Below are positions 37,100 to 47,839 of a stretch of 64,000 nucleotides of DNA, piece by piece. The DNA comes from Sarcocystis neurona. Its lineage: Eukaryota; Apicomplexa; Conoidasida; Eucoccidiorida; Sarcocystidae. Each line of letters begins with the position of its first letter. Positions within the stretch are counted from its first letter, which is position 1. The stretch spans positions 3,113,225 to 3,177,224 of the forward strand of contig KL647300.1 of NCBI GenBank assembly GCA_000727475.1, in the 5' to 3' direction. The translations under genes were made by a program, and so were the position numbers. Below the pieces are notes generated by a model. The model was not told where the DNA came from. It did no database searches and saw only the letters and a list, made by a program, of their open reading frames with translations.

Positions 37100-40000
37100 T
37101 CGTATGGCAGTATATTATATATACGTACATATGTATGCTCTTACCACGCGCATTGTAGAGACAATCCGATCTTCTCGTACTCGATTGACTTCTGCGCGAA
37201 CTTTCTCGTTGCAGTTGATCTGCGCATCCCCCGGGAAGCAACAGCAGCAGCAGCAGAGAGAAGTGACGCAGCCGCAGGTCATCGACAGGAAGCAGCAGAG
37301 GCAGACGTGAAGCGGCAGCCGCAGAGGAAAACTCAGCGTCCGCAGCACCGGGTGAAGCCGGCTACTACACAGTCCCCCCGCAGCAGCAGCTGCAGCAGCA
37401 CCAACGTGAACGGCAGCAGCTGCAGCAGCAGGGCAGGCGAACGCACACCCGCAGCGACGGAGCAGCAGATGCACAAACAGCACCTGCGGCAGACGACAGA
37501 TCTGTTGCAGCAGCAAAACAATACGCAGAAGTGGATCGTGCAGCAGCAGCTTAGATGTAAGACGGGCACTAGGAGCAAAGGAGTGAAGAAGCATCAAAAA
37601 TCTAGCAGCGGCACCAGCGGCAACTGCGAAAGAGACGGTCGCTTACGCCAGCAGCAGGCTCCCCTCGACAACAGAACAAAGGCACGGCGGAGTTCAGCAG
37701 CGGGAGCAGACGAAGTGAGGCGCCCACACGAATGAAAAGCAGCAGCCGAATGGCAGGCGCAGCAGCACACGAGCTGCAGCAGTACCAACAGTATTCAGAG
37801 CAGCACAAAGGATAACGGCAGCAGCACTCCCAGAGACGAAGACAGCTGGAACAGCAGCAGCGACGGGGCTCAGAGCGCGCGCGGCAGCAGAGACCATGTA
37901 GCTGCAGCTCCCAGAAGGCAGACGCAGCGAGAAAAAGAAGAAGCAGCAGCGGCTGCACGGGCAGTGGAAGAAGGCGAAACAGCAATGAAGAAGCAGCTCC
38001 AGCAGCAGCAGCGACGACCGAAGCAGCAGCGGCAACCGCAGCGACAGCAGCAGCAGAACCAGCGGCAACGGCCTGAGCAGCAGCAGCACAACCAGCGGCA
38101 ACGGCCTGAGCAGCAGCAGCAGAACCAGCGGCAGCGGCCTGAGCAGCAGCAGCAGAACCAGCGGCAGCGGCCCAGCAGTAGCGGCAGCAGCAGCAGCGGC
38201 CTCAGCAACAGCAGCAGGAGAGGAAGAGTCAAGACGCACCCGCAGAGCTTTGCCGCCAATGACAAGACTCGGCAGCACCTGCAGTGCGTTGAGCGCGCCG
38301 AGGGCATCTTGAAAGTCGCAGAAGCCGAAGGCCGCGAGCTGTCCCGTTGTGGGGTCTGCCTGCCGGTTCCACCTGATGACTCTTCCACATTCCTGCGAAG
38401 AAGTAAACGAAGAAGACACTTCCCGCCACTCTCCGAGGAAAGCCCGTGCAAATGTCCACATCTAGGTGGACGCATGCAGAACAGCAGAGAGACACGTGGC
38501 TGGAAGAAGAAAAGGCGCACTCCCAGGGCGGGGCCAGCGGAGAGATACACAGAAGCCAGAGCACCTCCCGAGAAAGCGTCAGCGACAAATAGTCGTAGAC
38601 GGCAAACGAGCACGAAAGAAGAACAAAAGACTCTCACTACAACACTGCACATATATATATAGTGGGGGAGACAGATATACACAGGTACATGTATATATAT
38701 ACATATAAATGTGTATGTATATAAAATGAGGTAGAGAAAGACAGAGATAGCGACGGGGACACGGGGTAGGTGCAGAGAGAAATGATAAAGAAACGACCTG
38801 CCCCGAGATTGTCGCTTCACCACGCAGTCATTCCCCTTCCCCATCAAGGCAATACAGACGCATGCATCCGTGCATCTATATATATATACACATATGTACA
38901 ATTGCGTACACATATGCCTACGTATATGTCTACACAGGCATGTCTCCATACAGACACACACATACGCATACGTATATGTCGGCACAGGCATGCATTCAAA
39001 GAGACACACACATACGCCTATGCATGCGTTCACAGAGACATACGTATACTTTCATCCGTAGGGCATGCACAGCAGTGGTATGGAAGCGTAACAGGAGAGA
39101 TTCTCTCTGTATCTCACACACACAGACACACACAAGAATATGCATATGTATACATATATGTATACACATGTGTGCATATACACATGCGCACCTTTATACG
39201 TGTTTACATATAATATGTGTGTTTATATGTGTATGTACGTACAGATGTAGGTATTTGTACATGCGTGTATACATATATGTGTATTCACGTATGTATTTGT
39301 ATAGACGTTGCATCAGGGAGTTGGGAAGCTGCCTGCGCCGCGGGGGAATATGAGAGAGTCTTCTTCGGGTTTCTTCTACTCTCCACACACACACACACAT
39401 GCCAGCAGCAGCACAGTCGCCAAACAAGTGCATGCGTCGGAACGGGGGAAGGGCGGGTATATACACACACTTTGAAGCAGAAAAACGACGGGGCCAAACA
39501 TGGAGAAGCATAGAACACACAGACACACACACAGAGACGTGCACAACCGCATACATTTATATACAATCGTGTGTAGATACATACATACACACATGCACAC
39601 GCATATGTATAATAGACACAGATATGCTACAGGTGCAGTCACAATCTCTTGTGAGTAGAAACACGGAGGCACGCGCACACACGGATACACACTCATATAC
39701 ACGTGTCGGGAGATATACGTGTATGTATATAATATTTGTCTGTAGGTACGTACATTACATGTATATAGATACACAAGATATATGTGTAGATACACATATA
39801 CAGATAGCTGCTTTTGTCTGCAGCTGTCCGTACATAAATAGGGGCGTAGATATAACACTCTCTGCAAGGAGGTAATTACAGACCCGCGCACATCAATACA
39901 TACATACATATGTATACGAATAGTGGCCTCCATATATAAAACATGTTCATATACATATATATATATATATGTGCACATACAAACTCTTACGACTTACTCA

Positions 40001-42660
40001 CACATCCACGTGCTGTGGATACATCTGTATACCCATATACATATATACAGGACGAAAGAGACACAAGACTGCCACAGTGGATATTGAGAAGAAAGATGCA
40101 GTAGTGGGGTTCAACGTGTGTTGAGAAAGCGACTCCTGCTTGCCTCCAGTCGTTCTTTTTCCGCTGCTCCGTGTGCACGCGCTGAGCAAACTTACGCCAA
40201 GAATTATTCGCATGAAGTCGTTATCTACGTGTCGATTGATGTTGCCGATATACACCGTCGCTGTCTTGGAGGCTGCTGCTGCCGCGTTGTCGGCGTCTGC
40301 TGCTGCTCCTCCTCCTCCTGCTGCTGCGCTGCTGCTGCTGCCGGAGACGCCGCGCTGCTCCGCCGCTGCTCGGCCAGCTGCGGCCCCTCCCGCTGTGGGG
40401 AGGCCGGACGCAGCAGCAGCAGGAGCTGGCAACCCTGCAGCAGTGCAGGCAGCAGCCGTGGGAGCAGCCGACGTGCATGTTGCTGCCCCCGGGAAAAACG
40501 CCGCTGCAGCTCGCAGCAGTCCCGCGTTTGCTGCCGTCGGCCCTCCAAACGGACCCCCGTGTGGCGGTCCTGCAGTTTGTACACACGCACGTGCAGCCCC
40601 AGCGGCAGCAGTTAAGCGATAACCCTTGCCGCAGGAAGCGGCGGCCTGCAGCAGCACCGCGCGGGGGGCCCGGGAAAGAGCAACAGCGCAAGTAGGTGCA
40701 GCGGCCACTCCAGCTCCGCAAGCAGCAGCAAGAGGACGCGCACAGACGTCGACGCGTCCACGTACGTCGGGCACAGTAGGAGGGAGAGGAGCAGGAAGAG
40801 AGTCGCAGCAAAAAGAGCACCGGCAGGAGTAGCAGCAGGAAAAAGGTTGCAGCAGAAAGAGGAGCTGCAGGAGCAGCAGCTGAGAAAGCAGCTGGAAAAG
40901 AGTCGCAGCAAGAAGGGCAGCAGCAGGAAGAGCAGCAGGAAGAGGAGCAGCAGCGGCGGAAGCAGGAGGACGAGCAGCTGAAGAAGGGGCGGGATGACTT
41001 GCGCGAGTGTGGTGAGACGCAGCAGCAGGTGCTGCAGCTGCTACCGCACCGCATGTCCATACTAGCCACGTATCCCCGCGGCAGCAGCAGCTGCAGCAGC
41101 AGTAGAAAAGACAGATGCAGAGACGAAAGCCTCGTGCGCCAGCCGAGGCAACAGGCGATACTCGAGAGCAACCGCCGCGCAGCAGCCCCACCAGCAGTGG
41201 CTGCAGAACGCAGCAGCGGCCCCCTCTGCTGCAGTAATCGCGCATCTCCAACTGCAGCATGCATCCCCACACCCAGCTCTGTTGACTATGTGAACTGCGG
41301 AGTTCTATAAAAAAAAGTTCTTATGCTCTTTTCGTAGCTCTCTCTACTGTTGCAGAATAACGACGTTGTCGGCTAAATATGTTAACGGCAACCCCGCAAA
41401 GAGACGGAAAGGGAGACAGCGAACGGGTCAGCTGCTCTGCGCGTCTACGCCAAGGAACAGCTGCAGCTGCTTCTTCCGTCACGCGTCAGCTGATCCGGAC
41501 GTACAGCGAAAAGCAGCAGCTGCTTCTTCCGAGGACTTGCTGCGGCAAAATGTCAAGAAGCTGCTGCTGTCACCTGCGCAGCGGGACGAAGAAGCTATCA
41601 TACGACACCCATATACGTCTACACAGGCTTAGTAGATATCCATGTATATACACGCACCTGTATCCCTTACACTTATCTGTATAGATACACATATACGTAA
41701 AAGAACCTACACATACATGTACGCCTATCTATCTATATATACGTATGTATTTTCGTATTTCCACTCATATAGAGATGTGCGTATGTACGTGCGCATGTGG
41801 TATCTCTGTTGCTCCCTGCACAAAGATGTACCTCATGTACACACGCGTACGACACTCATATTTATATGTCTTTACGTTTGGTCTGTATCGATCGATACGC
41901 CTATCTATTCATGCGTATAGATGTGTATAGACGTATATTTCTACACACACATATATACATATATGTGTATGTATCTCTTTAGCTCTCTGCAAGAATACAC
42001 ACGTAAGCGCAAATACCAGGATCCATACGCATGCAAATGTATATAGCTACATACGTGTGTATACACGCACTTGGATGTGGGGTCCTCCTGGAGTGCAGCT
42101 GCACTGCACTCCTCTGCGCATGCAGTTGAAAAGACCGAAGACGTCCATCGCAGAAGACACATGCGAAGAGCGGACGCAGAAAGGAAGAATAGCGAGGAAA
42201 AGAGAGACGCACAAATATATACCTGCAGACGTATACGTAGCTATACAGATATACAGATTCACGCATACGTGCCCACTTGCATATACATTTGTTTGGGGAC
42301 ATAAAGAGACTTAGGTGAAACATATATCGATGCACATCGTGTTATATTGAGGGCGATCGATTGACACATCTATCCGCGTATATACATATATAGAGAGAGG
42401 GAACTACACATGTACCTGTGTGTGTGAACAGACAAGCGTGAATACCTACATATATAGATATAGGCTGCCACATATATATATATATATTTAAAGGGGAGTC
42501 ACACACACACACACACATATGTATGATCAACAAGTCGTACGTATGAATATGCATCTACTTGCATGCCGGGTATTTCGTAGGAAGTTAAGTTGGTCGACAA
42601 ACGAGAAGTGCATTACGTACCGAGGGCCGCGGGGTGGGCCATGGAGAACGGCTGAATCAT
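23434..42660 (-). CDS. RBM25: RBM25-like splicing factor (RRM + charged region + PWI domain)
   Basis: Minus-strand exons, 5' to 3': 42660-42621; 40569-40196; 38392 to an unresolved end; 36320-36213; possibly 35809 onward; 35092-35042; 34744-34455; 33394-32864; 31836-31721; 29666-29603; 28821-28751; 27701-27562; 26675-26283; 25799 (or 25847)-25648; 25174-25114; 23700-23434. Exons 1-2 give a Pro/Gly/Ala-rich start (MIQPFSMAHPAALGPPHGG). The RRM is split by an intron: RNP2 VYIGNI before it, ECGRVIRWNR and RNP1-like AFGFCDF after it. EADIAMEEERLRLTILEFIK matches the RBM25 helix after the RRM. The middle is Ser/Ala- and Arg/Glu-rich. VPTEKEQLFSYSVKWSLLF then leads into the C-terminal PWI domain (LRPWVRKKVCEFM, LDEEAEGFVQNMWRLLIFEQ). 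Family role: U1 snRNP-associated regulator of 5' splice-site choice. At least 950 residues versus 843 in human. Phases agree at every junction except around exons 3 and 5. Confidence 0.85.
28915..29370. repeat. TA/CA microsatellite in RBM25-like intron
   Basis: An almost unbroken run of TATATA, CACATA and TACGTA motifs lying between the exons ending at 29603 and beginning at 28821 on the minus strand. No coding potential. Confidence 0.8.
30915..31045. repeat. 23-bp tandem repeat in RBM25-like intron
   Basis: GACCC recurs at 30921, 30944, 30967, 30990, 31013 and 31036, an exact 23-bp spacing; each unit also carries GGCTGCTGC. Because 23 is not a multiple of three, it cannot encode one repeated peptide. 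It lies in the intron between exons 31836-31721 and 29666-29603. Confidence 0.9.
35227..35468. repeat. 22-bp minisatellite of GTACGTACAC units, about 11 copies
   Basis: Eleven consecutive 22-bp units, each beginning GTACGTACAC (or a one-base variant) followed by either TGTAAACCCACT or AGCAAAACCACT. The GTACGTAC core is palindromic, so each unit carries the donor-like hexamer GTACGT on both strands. The array lies in the RBM25-like intron just upstream of the exon 35092-35042. Confidence 0.92.
35500..35690. repeat. Polypyrimidine/polypurine tract
   Basis: The plus strand is almost entirely C and T (TCTTCTTCT-type) over nearly 200 bp. On the minus strand it reads as Arg/Lys/Glu-rich in two frames, resembling the charged middle of RBM25, but splice borders could not be placed. 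Either an intronic tract or part of the charged coding region. Confidence 0.6.
36660..37135. repeat. TA-rich microsatellite in RBM25-like intron
   Basis: Dense TATATA, ACATAT and CATACG motifs between the exon at 36320-36213 and the RRM exon at 38392. No coding potential. Confidence 0.75.
38049..38175. repeat. 33-bp tandem repeat next to the RRM exon
   Basis: ACCAGCGGC recurs at 38058, 38091, 38124 and 38157, an exact 33-bp period, with CAGCAGCAGC and GGCCTGAG in each unit. In the frame of the upstream RRM exon it would encode an 11-residue Leu/Pro/Arg unit; in the antisense frame it is Gln/Arg/Pro-rich. Whether it is coding or intronic is not settled. Confidence 0.88.
38650..40120. other. 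RBM25-like intron 2, mostly microsatellite
   Basis: Between the two RRM exons. Long TATATA/CACACA/CATACG stretches (38640-38720, 38870-39300, 39500-39980) give Tyr-Ile or His-Thr frames that are not genes. A GC-rich island at 39330-39500 shows nothing recognisable. Confidence 0.6.
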
Positions 42661-43170
42661 CGGCGCGGGGGGGGGCGGGAGCCGCTGCATGCGGCACCCA
42701 CCACACACACAAACGCTCGCATGCGAAGGAAGCAGCCGTCTTTATCTCTCTGCTCCTGCACATCAAAATACAAATATATGTATGCAGTGAAGGCGCCTGT
42801 GGAATCCTTCATTTCTCTCCATACATGTATAGACACACGTACATACATATATAGGCGCATTTATATCCACACATATAGGATGCGCACGTACACACATGCA
42901 TGCCGACGGACTTCTATTTACACATACATATATATTATACGCACACATACGCACTCTTGATGACATACACATATATGTATACACATATATATACTGGGAA
43001 GAAAAGGAGTAGACATATAGTAGAGAAAAGCAGACGCGGCACTTACTAACAGAACTTTGGCGTGTATATACGCATACGCGTCAATACACACACATATATA
43101 CATAGGAGTGCTTCCATCAAGGAGTACATATATATATGTAGTTGAAGGGCCGATTTTTGGATGAATGCGC
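41630..43170. other. Microsatellite-rich stretch around the 5' end of the RBM25-like gene
   Basis: TA/CA-rich DNA from about 41630 to 42520 (intron 1) and again from 42760 to 43160 (upstream of the first exon). The short GC-rich island at 42600-42740 holds the proposed first exon. The promoter would be expected in the upstream part; no specific element is recognisable. Confidence 0.5.
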
Positions 43171-43468
43171 ATACATGTATAGAAATAAGCAAGGTTCAGA
43201 AGCCGAAGTGTATCTGGAGGTCTAGAAGAGTATATATATTATCGAAGCAGCCCATGTCCTGCCACACACACGTATACACGTACACACACAGAGAGACACA
43301 CCGAGGTGGAGCTACATGCAGTCTACAGAGAGATACACACGCCAGCAGATACGTCTCGGGACGGTGGAAATCTTTCTCTCGCTTTTCTTTTCTCTTTTTC
43401 TCATCCTTTCTTTGTCTCTCTGTCGTTCTCTATCTCTCTCAATATATCCATATATATATATGACTCTC

Positions 43469-45188
43469 CTACGTTTGTACAGGAGCCGGTGAGGATATGC
43501 TGGAGAGTGGCACTCGCGGGCGCAGCACCATGTTGCTGCTGCAGTAGGAGAGGCTTCTTCGACTTTCGGACTGACGTCCATGCCGCAGCGCAGCTGCTGT
43601 ACACTTTCGACTTTCCTCGTACTCTGCTGCTGCGGCTCGTCTACCCACCGCTGTTGCTCTCTCCCCACGGCTGCTGCTCTCGCCCCTGCGGGGGTCCACC
43701 CGCTGCGGCTATTCTATCCTCTTCCGTTGCTGAGCTCCATGCGACTGGGCACCCTATTGCTGCTGCTCTGCTCACTGCTGCTGCTCTAGCTCCTGCTGCT
43801 CTAGCTCCTGCTGCTCGTCCACCTACTGCGGCTACTCTACTTGCTGCTGCTCCTGGACTCACTGCGGCTGCTCAATATCCCGCTGCCGCTCTAGTGGCTG
43901 CCGCTGCTCTACCCACTGCCGCTGCCCAAGTCGCTGCTGCTGGAGCCGCAGTACTGTCGCTCATGCGGAGATTGAGCTGCAGCACGTCACGCATGCAGAG
44001 CTTCCACAGCTGCTGCAGTGGCTGCGTCACAGTCACTGCTACAGTTGCGCCAGACGTGCTGCTTCGGCTGACGCTGCTGTTGCTCTTCTGCGCGCGCTGC
44101 TGCTGCTATTCGTGTCGCCAGGACGCCACTGCGGCTCTTGCAGCTTCACGTCGCTTTTGGCGCTCCTGCTGCTGCTGCGGCCGGCAACCTTGATTTTACT
44201 GCTGCATTTGCTGCTACATTGCTGCCGCTGCCGTTACGCCGTGGTGTTGTTGCTGCTTGTTCTCCTACTCACCTGCCGCTGCTGCTGCCCATTCCCCCCC
44301 ATCCCCGCAGCAACTGCTGCGCGTCGGCTTGTCCCTGCTGCTGCGGCTGTTCTTTCTGCTACGGTTCAGCTGCGCCACTGCTGCTGCTACTTCCACGTGT
44401 TCCGCAGGCGGTGCCCCGCCGAAGACCGCAAAACTACCTATCTCCGACGTTGCCCCTTGCCCTCTACATGCGCTGCGGCTGCTGCTGCTTCTGCTTCTGC
44501 TGCAGGGCACGACCCCTTGGTTGTGCCTCTTATGCTTCGCCAGCTGCCGCCGCCGGTTTGCTGCAGTAGCTGCTCTCCCATCTCCTGTTGCTGCCTCTCT
44601 TGCTGCTCCGCCCACGTCTGCTGCTGAATCTACTCCACCTGTCACCCTTGCTGGTGCTGCCTACGCGCTGGATGCGGGATCTGCTACCAAGTCTCCTGCT
44701 GTCTCGCTGCCTTTGCTGCAACAGCTCCTTTCTGCTGCTGCTGCTACGTCAGCAGCGTTCGAGCTCCTCGTGTTACTCCGTTTGCCGCCGCTGCTGCTCA
44801 CCACAACAGAAGGCGGGGGGCCCGTCGCGACAGCAGGAGGCGGGCCGCGTAGAAAGGCAGCAGCAGCAGCATCAGGAGGAGCAGGCAGCAGCGGAGGAGG
44901 ATTGCCGGGGACAACTGCATTGGGTGGCGCTCCAGCAGGAGGAGGCAGCAGCAAATTAAGAGGTCCGCAGAACGGATTTGCTGCTGCTGCTGCAACTGCT
45001 CCTGGAGTTGGGCCTGCCCCTCCTGCTGCTGCGCCCGGAGGAGGACCCCCTACAACGGCACCCGCTGCTGCTGCTGGCGCTCCTCCGCCTCCGGCAGCTG
45101 CACCAGCAAGCACGTGCTGCTGCGGCGGCTGCTGCTGCTGTAGGAACGGGTTCAGCGTCCCCACGCGTGGCCCCCCTCCGGGATGCAT
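43469..45188 (-). CDS. Unrecognised repeat-rich gene, exon structure unresolved
   Basis: The best evidence is an N-terminal-looking minus-strand frame from 45188 to 44661: MHPGGGPRVGTLNPFLQQQQ, then long Ala/Gly/Pro stretches with NPFCGPLNLLLPPPAGAPP. Further minus-strand pieces with coding character are SEIGSFAVFGGAPPAEHVEV (about 44370-44450) and QPLQQLWKLCMRDVLQLNLR (about 43960-44020). A frame ending at 43469 could be the C-terminus (SSISSPAPVQT). Splice borders between the pieces were not established. The plus strand also holds a long frame (44257-45492) ending in a charged segment, so strand is not certain. No family recognised. The order fits a head-to-tail row of minus-strand genes between the RBM25-like gene and the next one. 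Confidence 0.4.
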
Positions 45189-45510
45189 GGTGCCTGCAGC
45201 TCACGTGAAACAAAGAAGACGGAAGCAGCAGAGCAGGAAGGACCACAACGAGAAGGAGGAAGGAAAAGAGGAAGAAAACGACGACGGAAAGGCGGCAGAG
45301 GACGACCAGGAAGCAAAAAAAGGAAAGGAGCGGCTGCAGGGGTTGGAGCCTCCACGGCACCTCCGTCAACGCGGTGGGAGGAGAAATGCAGGAGCAGCAG
45401 CAGCAGCAATCGGGCAGCAACGGAAGCAGAAGCGGCGCAAGAGCAGCAGCAGCAGCAGAGTCAGCTGTGTCGTAGCAGCTGAAGGGGCGTAGCAGCAGCA
45501 GCAGCAAGTG

Positions 45511-47839
45511 CTACGACCCACCAAACGACGGAGAGAAGATCCGTCGTTCGGGAAGGTGCACTGGCAAATCTTCCCCCTGGCTGCGCATGCGCACGAACCT
45601 TCTGCCTATAAGGAGGGAGACACGGAAGAAACAGAAGCAGCAGCAGCCCCAGCCGTGAAAGAGCAGCAGCAGCTGAAGCCGCAGCACCAGAAGGTGCAGC
45701 CGCAGCAAGAGCAGCAGCAGGCGTTAGACGTGCAGCAGTAGCAGCAGCAGTAGCAGAGAGCTGAGTACGTGCTTCGCCCCTGAGCTTGCTGCGGCCGCTG
45801 AGAGGCGAGCAGTCGCTTGAGTTGCCCGGGCAGCAGCGCCAGCAGCTGCAGAGTACACCAGCTTCTTCAGGACAGGACGAAGTAACAGCAGCTGTCCTGC
45901 AGCAGCAGCTTCTCAAATAAGAGCAACAGTAGGGCAAGTGTTTCACGGCTCAGGCTTTAATTCACCACGAGAACGGAGTTGGCGAGAGACAGCCTGCACT
46001 GCGGTGGTGGTGGGGTGTAGGTACACCCCAACTGCGCTCCTCTCGCAGCGTGCGGCTTCTTGCCCAGAGCCAGTGACAGCTGCAAAGCTTCCTACACCTC
46101 CTCCTGCTGCTCGAGAATGAGGGATTGCTGGCAGCAGCTGGTGCTGCATGTGGGTGTACGTGCCCGAGTGCCAGATGGACTCGCTGGGAGTGCTGCTGCA
46201 AGTGACGGCTGCTGCTACAACAGGTGCTGCTATCTGCAGGTGAAGGAAAATTCCAGCTTTAGCTGCTGCTTCTGGTACAAAAAATGGGACGGCGATCGAG
46301 GAGAAGAACTGCAAGGCCGAGAGGTGGGCGTAGAAAGATGCTCCCCCCCAAGACATGGGAAGAGGAGAAAGAGAAGAAGAATCAAGTGGTTGGACTTCTA
46401 CTAAGAGTGTCTTTTTCTTTCTGTAGCAGTTGGGCCCTCCTGCAAGTGCTGCTGTCGTCCTTGCAGCTGCTGCTGCTGTCGCGGGGTCTTTGTGCATGTG
46501 CGTCTTCGTCTGCTGTGCGTCATCGCGCTACTTCACTGCTGCTGTTGCTGCTGTTGCGGCGGTCCAGCTGGAGTAGCAGGGGTGGAGAGTCCAGAATAAG
46601 CACGTGTTGCTGCAGCAACGGCAGCAGGAAAAGCAGTGCCCAGTGTAACAGCAGCACAGACGAGGAATCTGGGCTGCCACAGCAGAGCTGTCGCGCACGC
46701 AGCAGCAGCACCGCACGGAGGAACGGGAAGCTGAGTAGCATACATGGGTGCATGAGGCTCCTGACCCCAGCGGCACGGATGAGTAGGTTAATGTTTGCGT
46801 TCTTCAGAAGATAAAGAATGCAAGGAACACGCGAGAATGGAGAGGACGCGCGATGAAAGCACCTGGCTAATTTCCTTTAGCTCAATGCTGCACTTTCGCG
46901 TCAAACGGGGAGCCCTACTGCTCCTGCGCGCCGTGGGCTCCTCTACTGCTGTTGCTACTGCTCCTGCTACTGCTGCTGCTGCCCCCGGCAGGTCGTGCCG
47001 TGTCCCAGTGCGCCGCTCCTGAGCTTCGTGCTGTGTTGCGGTGCTCCGTTCCTGCTGCGGTGCTGTTTCCCTGGCGCTACCTGCTGCTGCTGTGCAATCC
47101 TGCGGCTTTAAGGGGGTTTAAAGCCTGCCGCGGCGTGCAGCGCCTGCTGCTAGTGCTCCTCCTTCACGACACCTCCTCAGCCTGCGATATGCCACCAGTA
47201 CTCGTGCTGCTCGTGCCTGTGTGCCTGCGCGTAGCAGCAGCATTGACACGAGTGTGTAGTTACTATTAGGCGGGTGCTGCTGGTGCTACTGTTGCCGAGC
47301 TCCTGCTGCCGCGCTACCATTCCTGCTGTTGCTACTACTCCGACGGAACCCCGCTCGTGCCCCTGTGTCGCGCGATGGCGTGAGCTACAGTACCTTTTCC
47401 CTAAAATTTCCTGCTGCTGGTGCGGCTGCAGCTGCTTCTGTTGTCCCTCTTGCTGTTGCTGTCGACTCAAAACGGTGCTTCTCGGCCGCGGACCGTCGAC
47501 GCTGAAACCTCGTCGCTCATGCTGCTGCTGCTCTTTCAGCTTTCCCTCTCTCTGGTGCGCTTCGCTGCTACCTTGGAGCCAGTCGTAGTAATGAATGCTG
47601 CTGTGTCTTCCAGTGGCGAAGCAAGCGGCTGCGCTCCCAAAGTTTAAATTACACTGCGCATTCAGTCCCATTCTAACCGCAGCAGCAGCAGCAGCAGCGA
47701 GCGGGGCGACACCGCAGCCCACACGTGGTGCGTGTGTCTCTGTACGGCGCTTTATCTTCTTGTTAGTTACGCGGCGATCCCCGTTTCTCACCAGGAAAAT
47801 CGACGCCAGTGCGTTGGTGGGGGGAGGTGGGGGGAGCAT
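45511..47839 (-). CDS. Unrecognised protein gene, partly resolved exons
   Basis: Exon 1 probably runs 47839-47394: it starts MLPPPPPTNALASIFLVRN, contains NFGSAAACFATGRHSSIHYY and a Gln-rich tail, and ends at AAAAG|GTACTG in phase 2. The last two exons are clearer: 46233-45966 begins after TTCACCTGCAG with an Ala-rich run, then TPSESIWHSGTYTHMQHQLL and GVYLHPTTTAVQAVSRQLRS, and stops at a G|GTGAAT border in phase 1. The final exon 45605-45511 follows CTCCTTATAG and reads RRFVRMRSQGEDLPVHLPER, ending FSPSFGGS and a TAG stop. The phase of this last junction fits exactly. The centre (46234-47393) contains CAG/CTG tracts and was not resolved, so exon 1 could belong to a different gene. Function unknown. 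Confidence 0.5.

Noticed and set aside
37964..38662. 232-residue Gln-rich plus-strand frame
   Set aside because: It is antisense to the RRM exon of the RBM25-like gene, whose RNP1 motif and splice phase fix the minus strand as coding.
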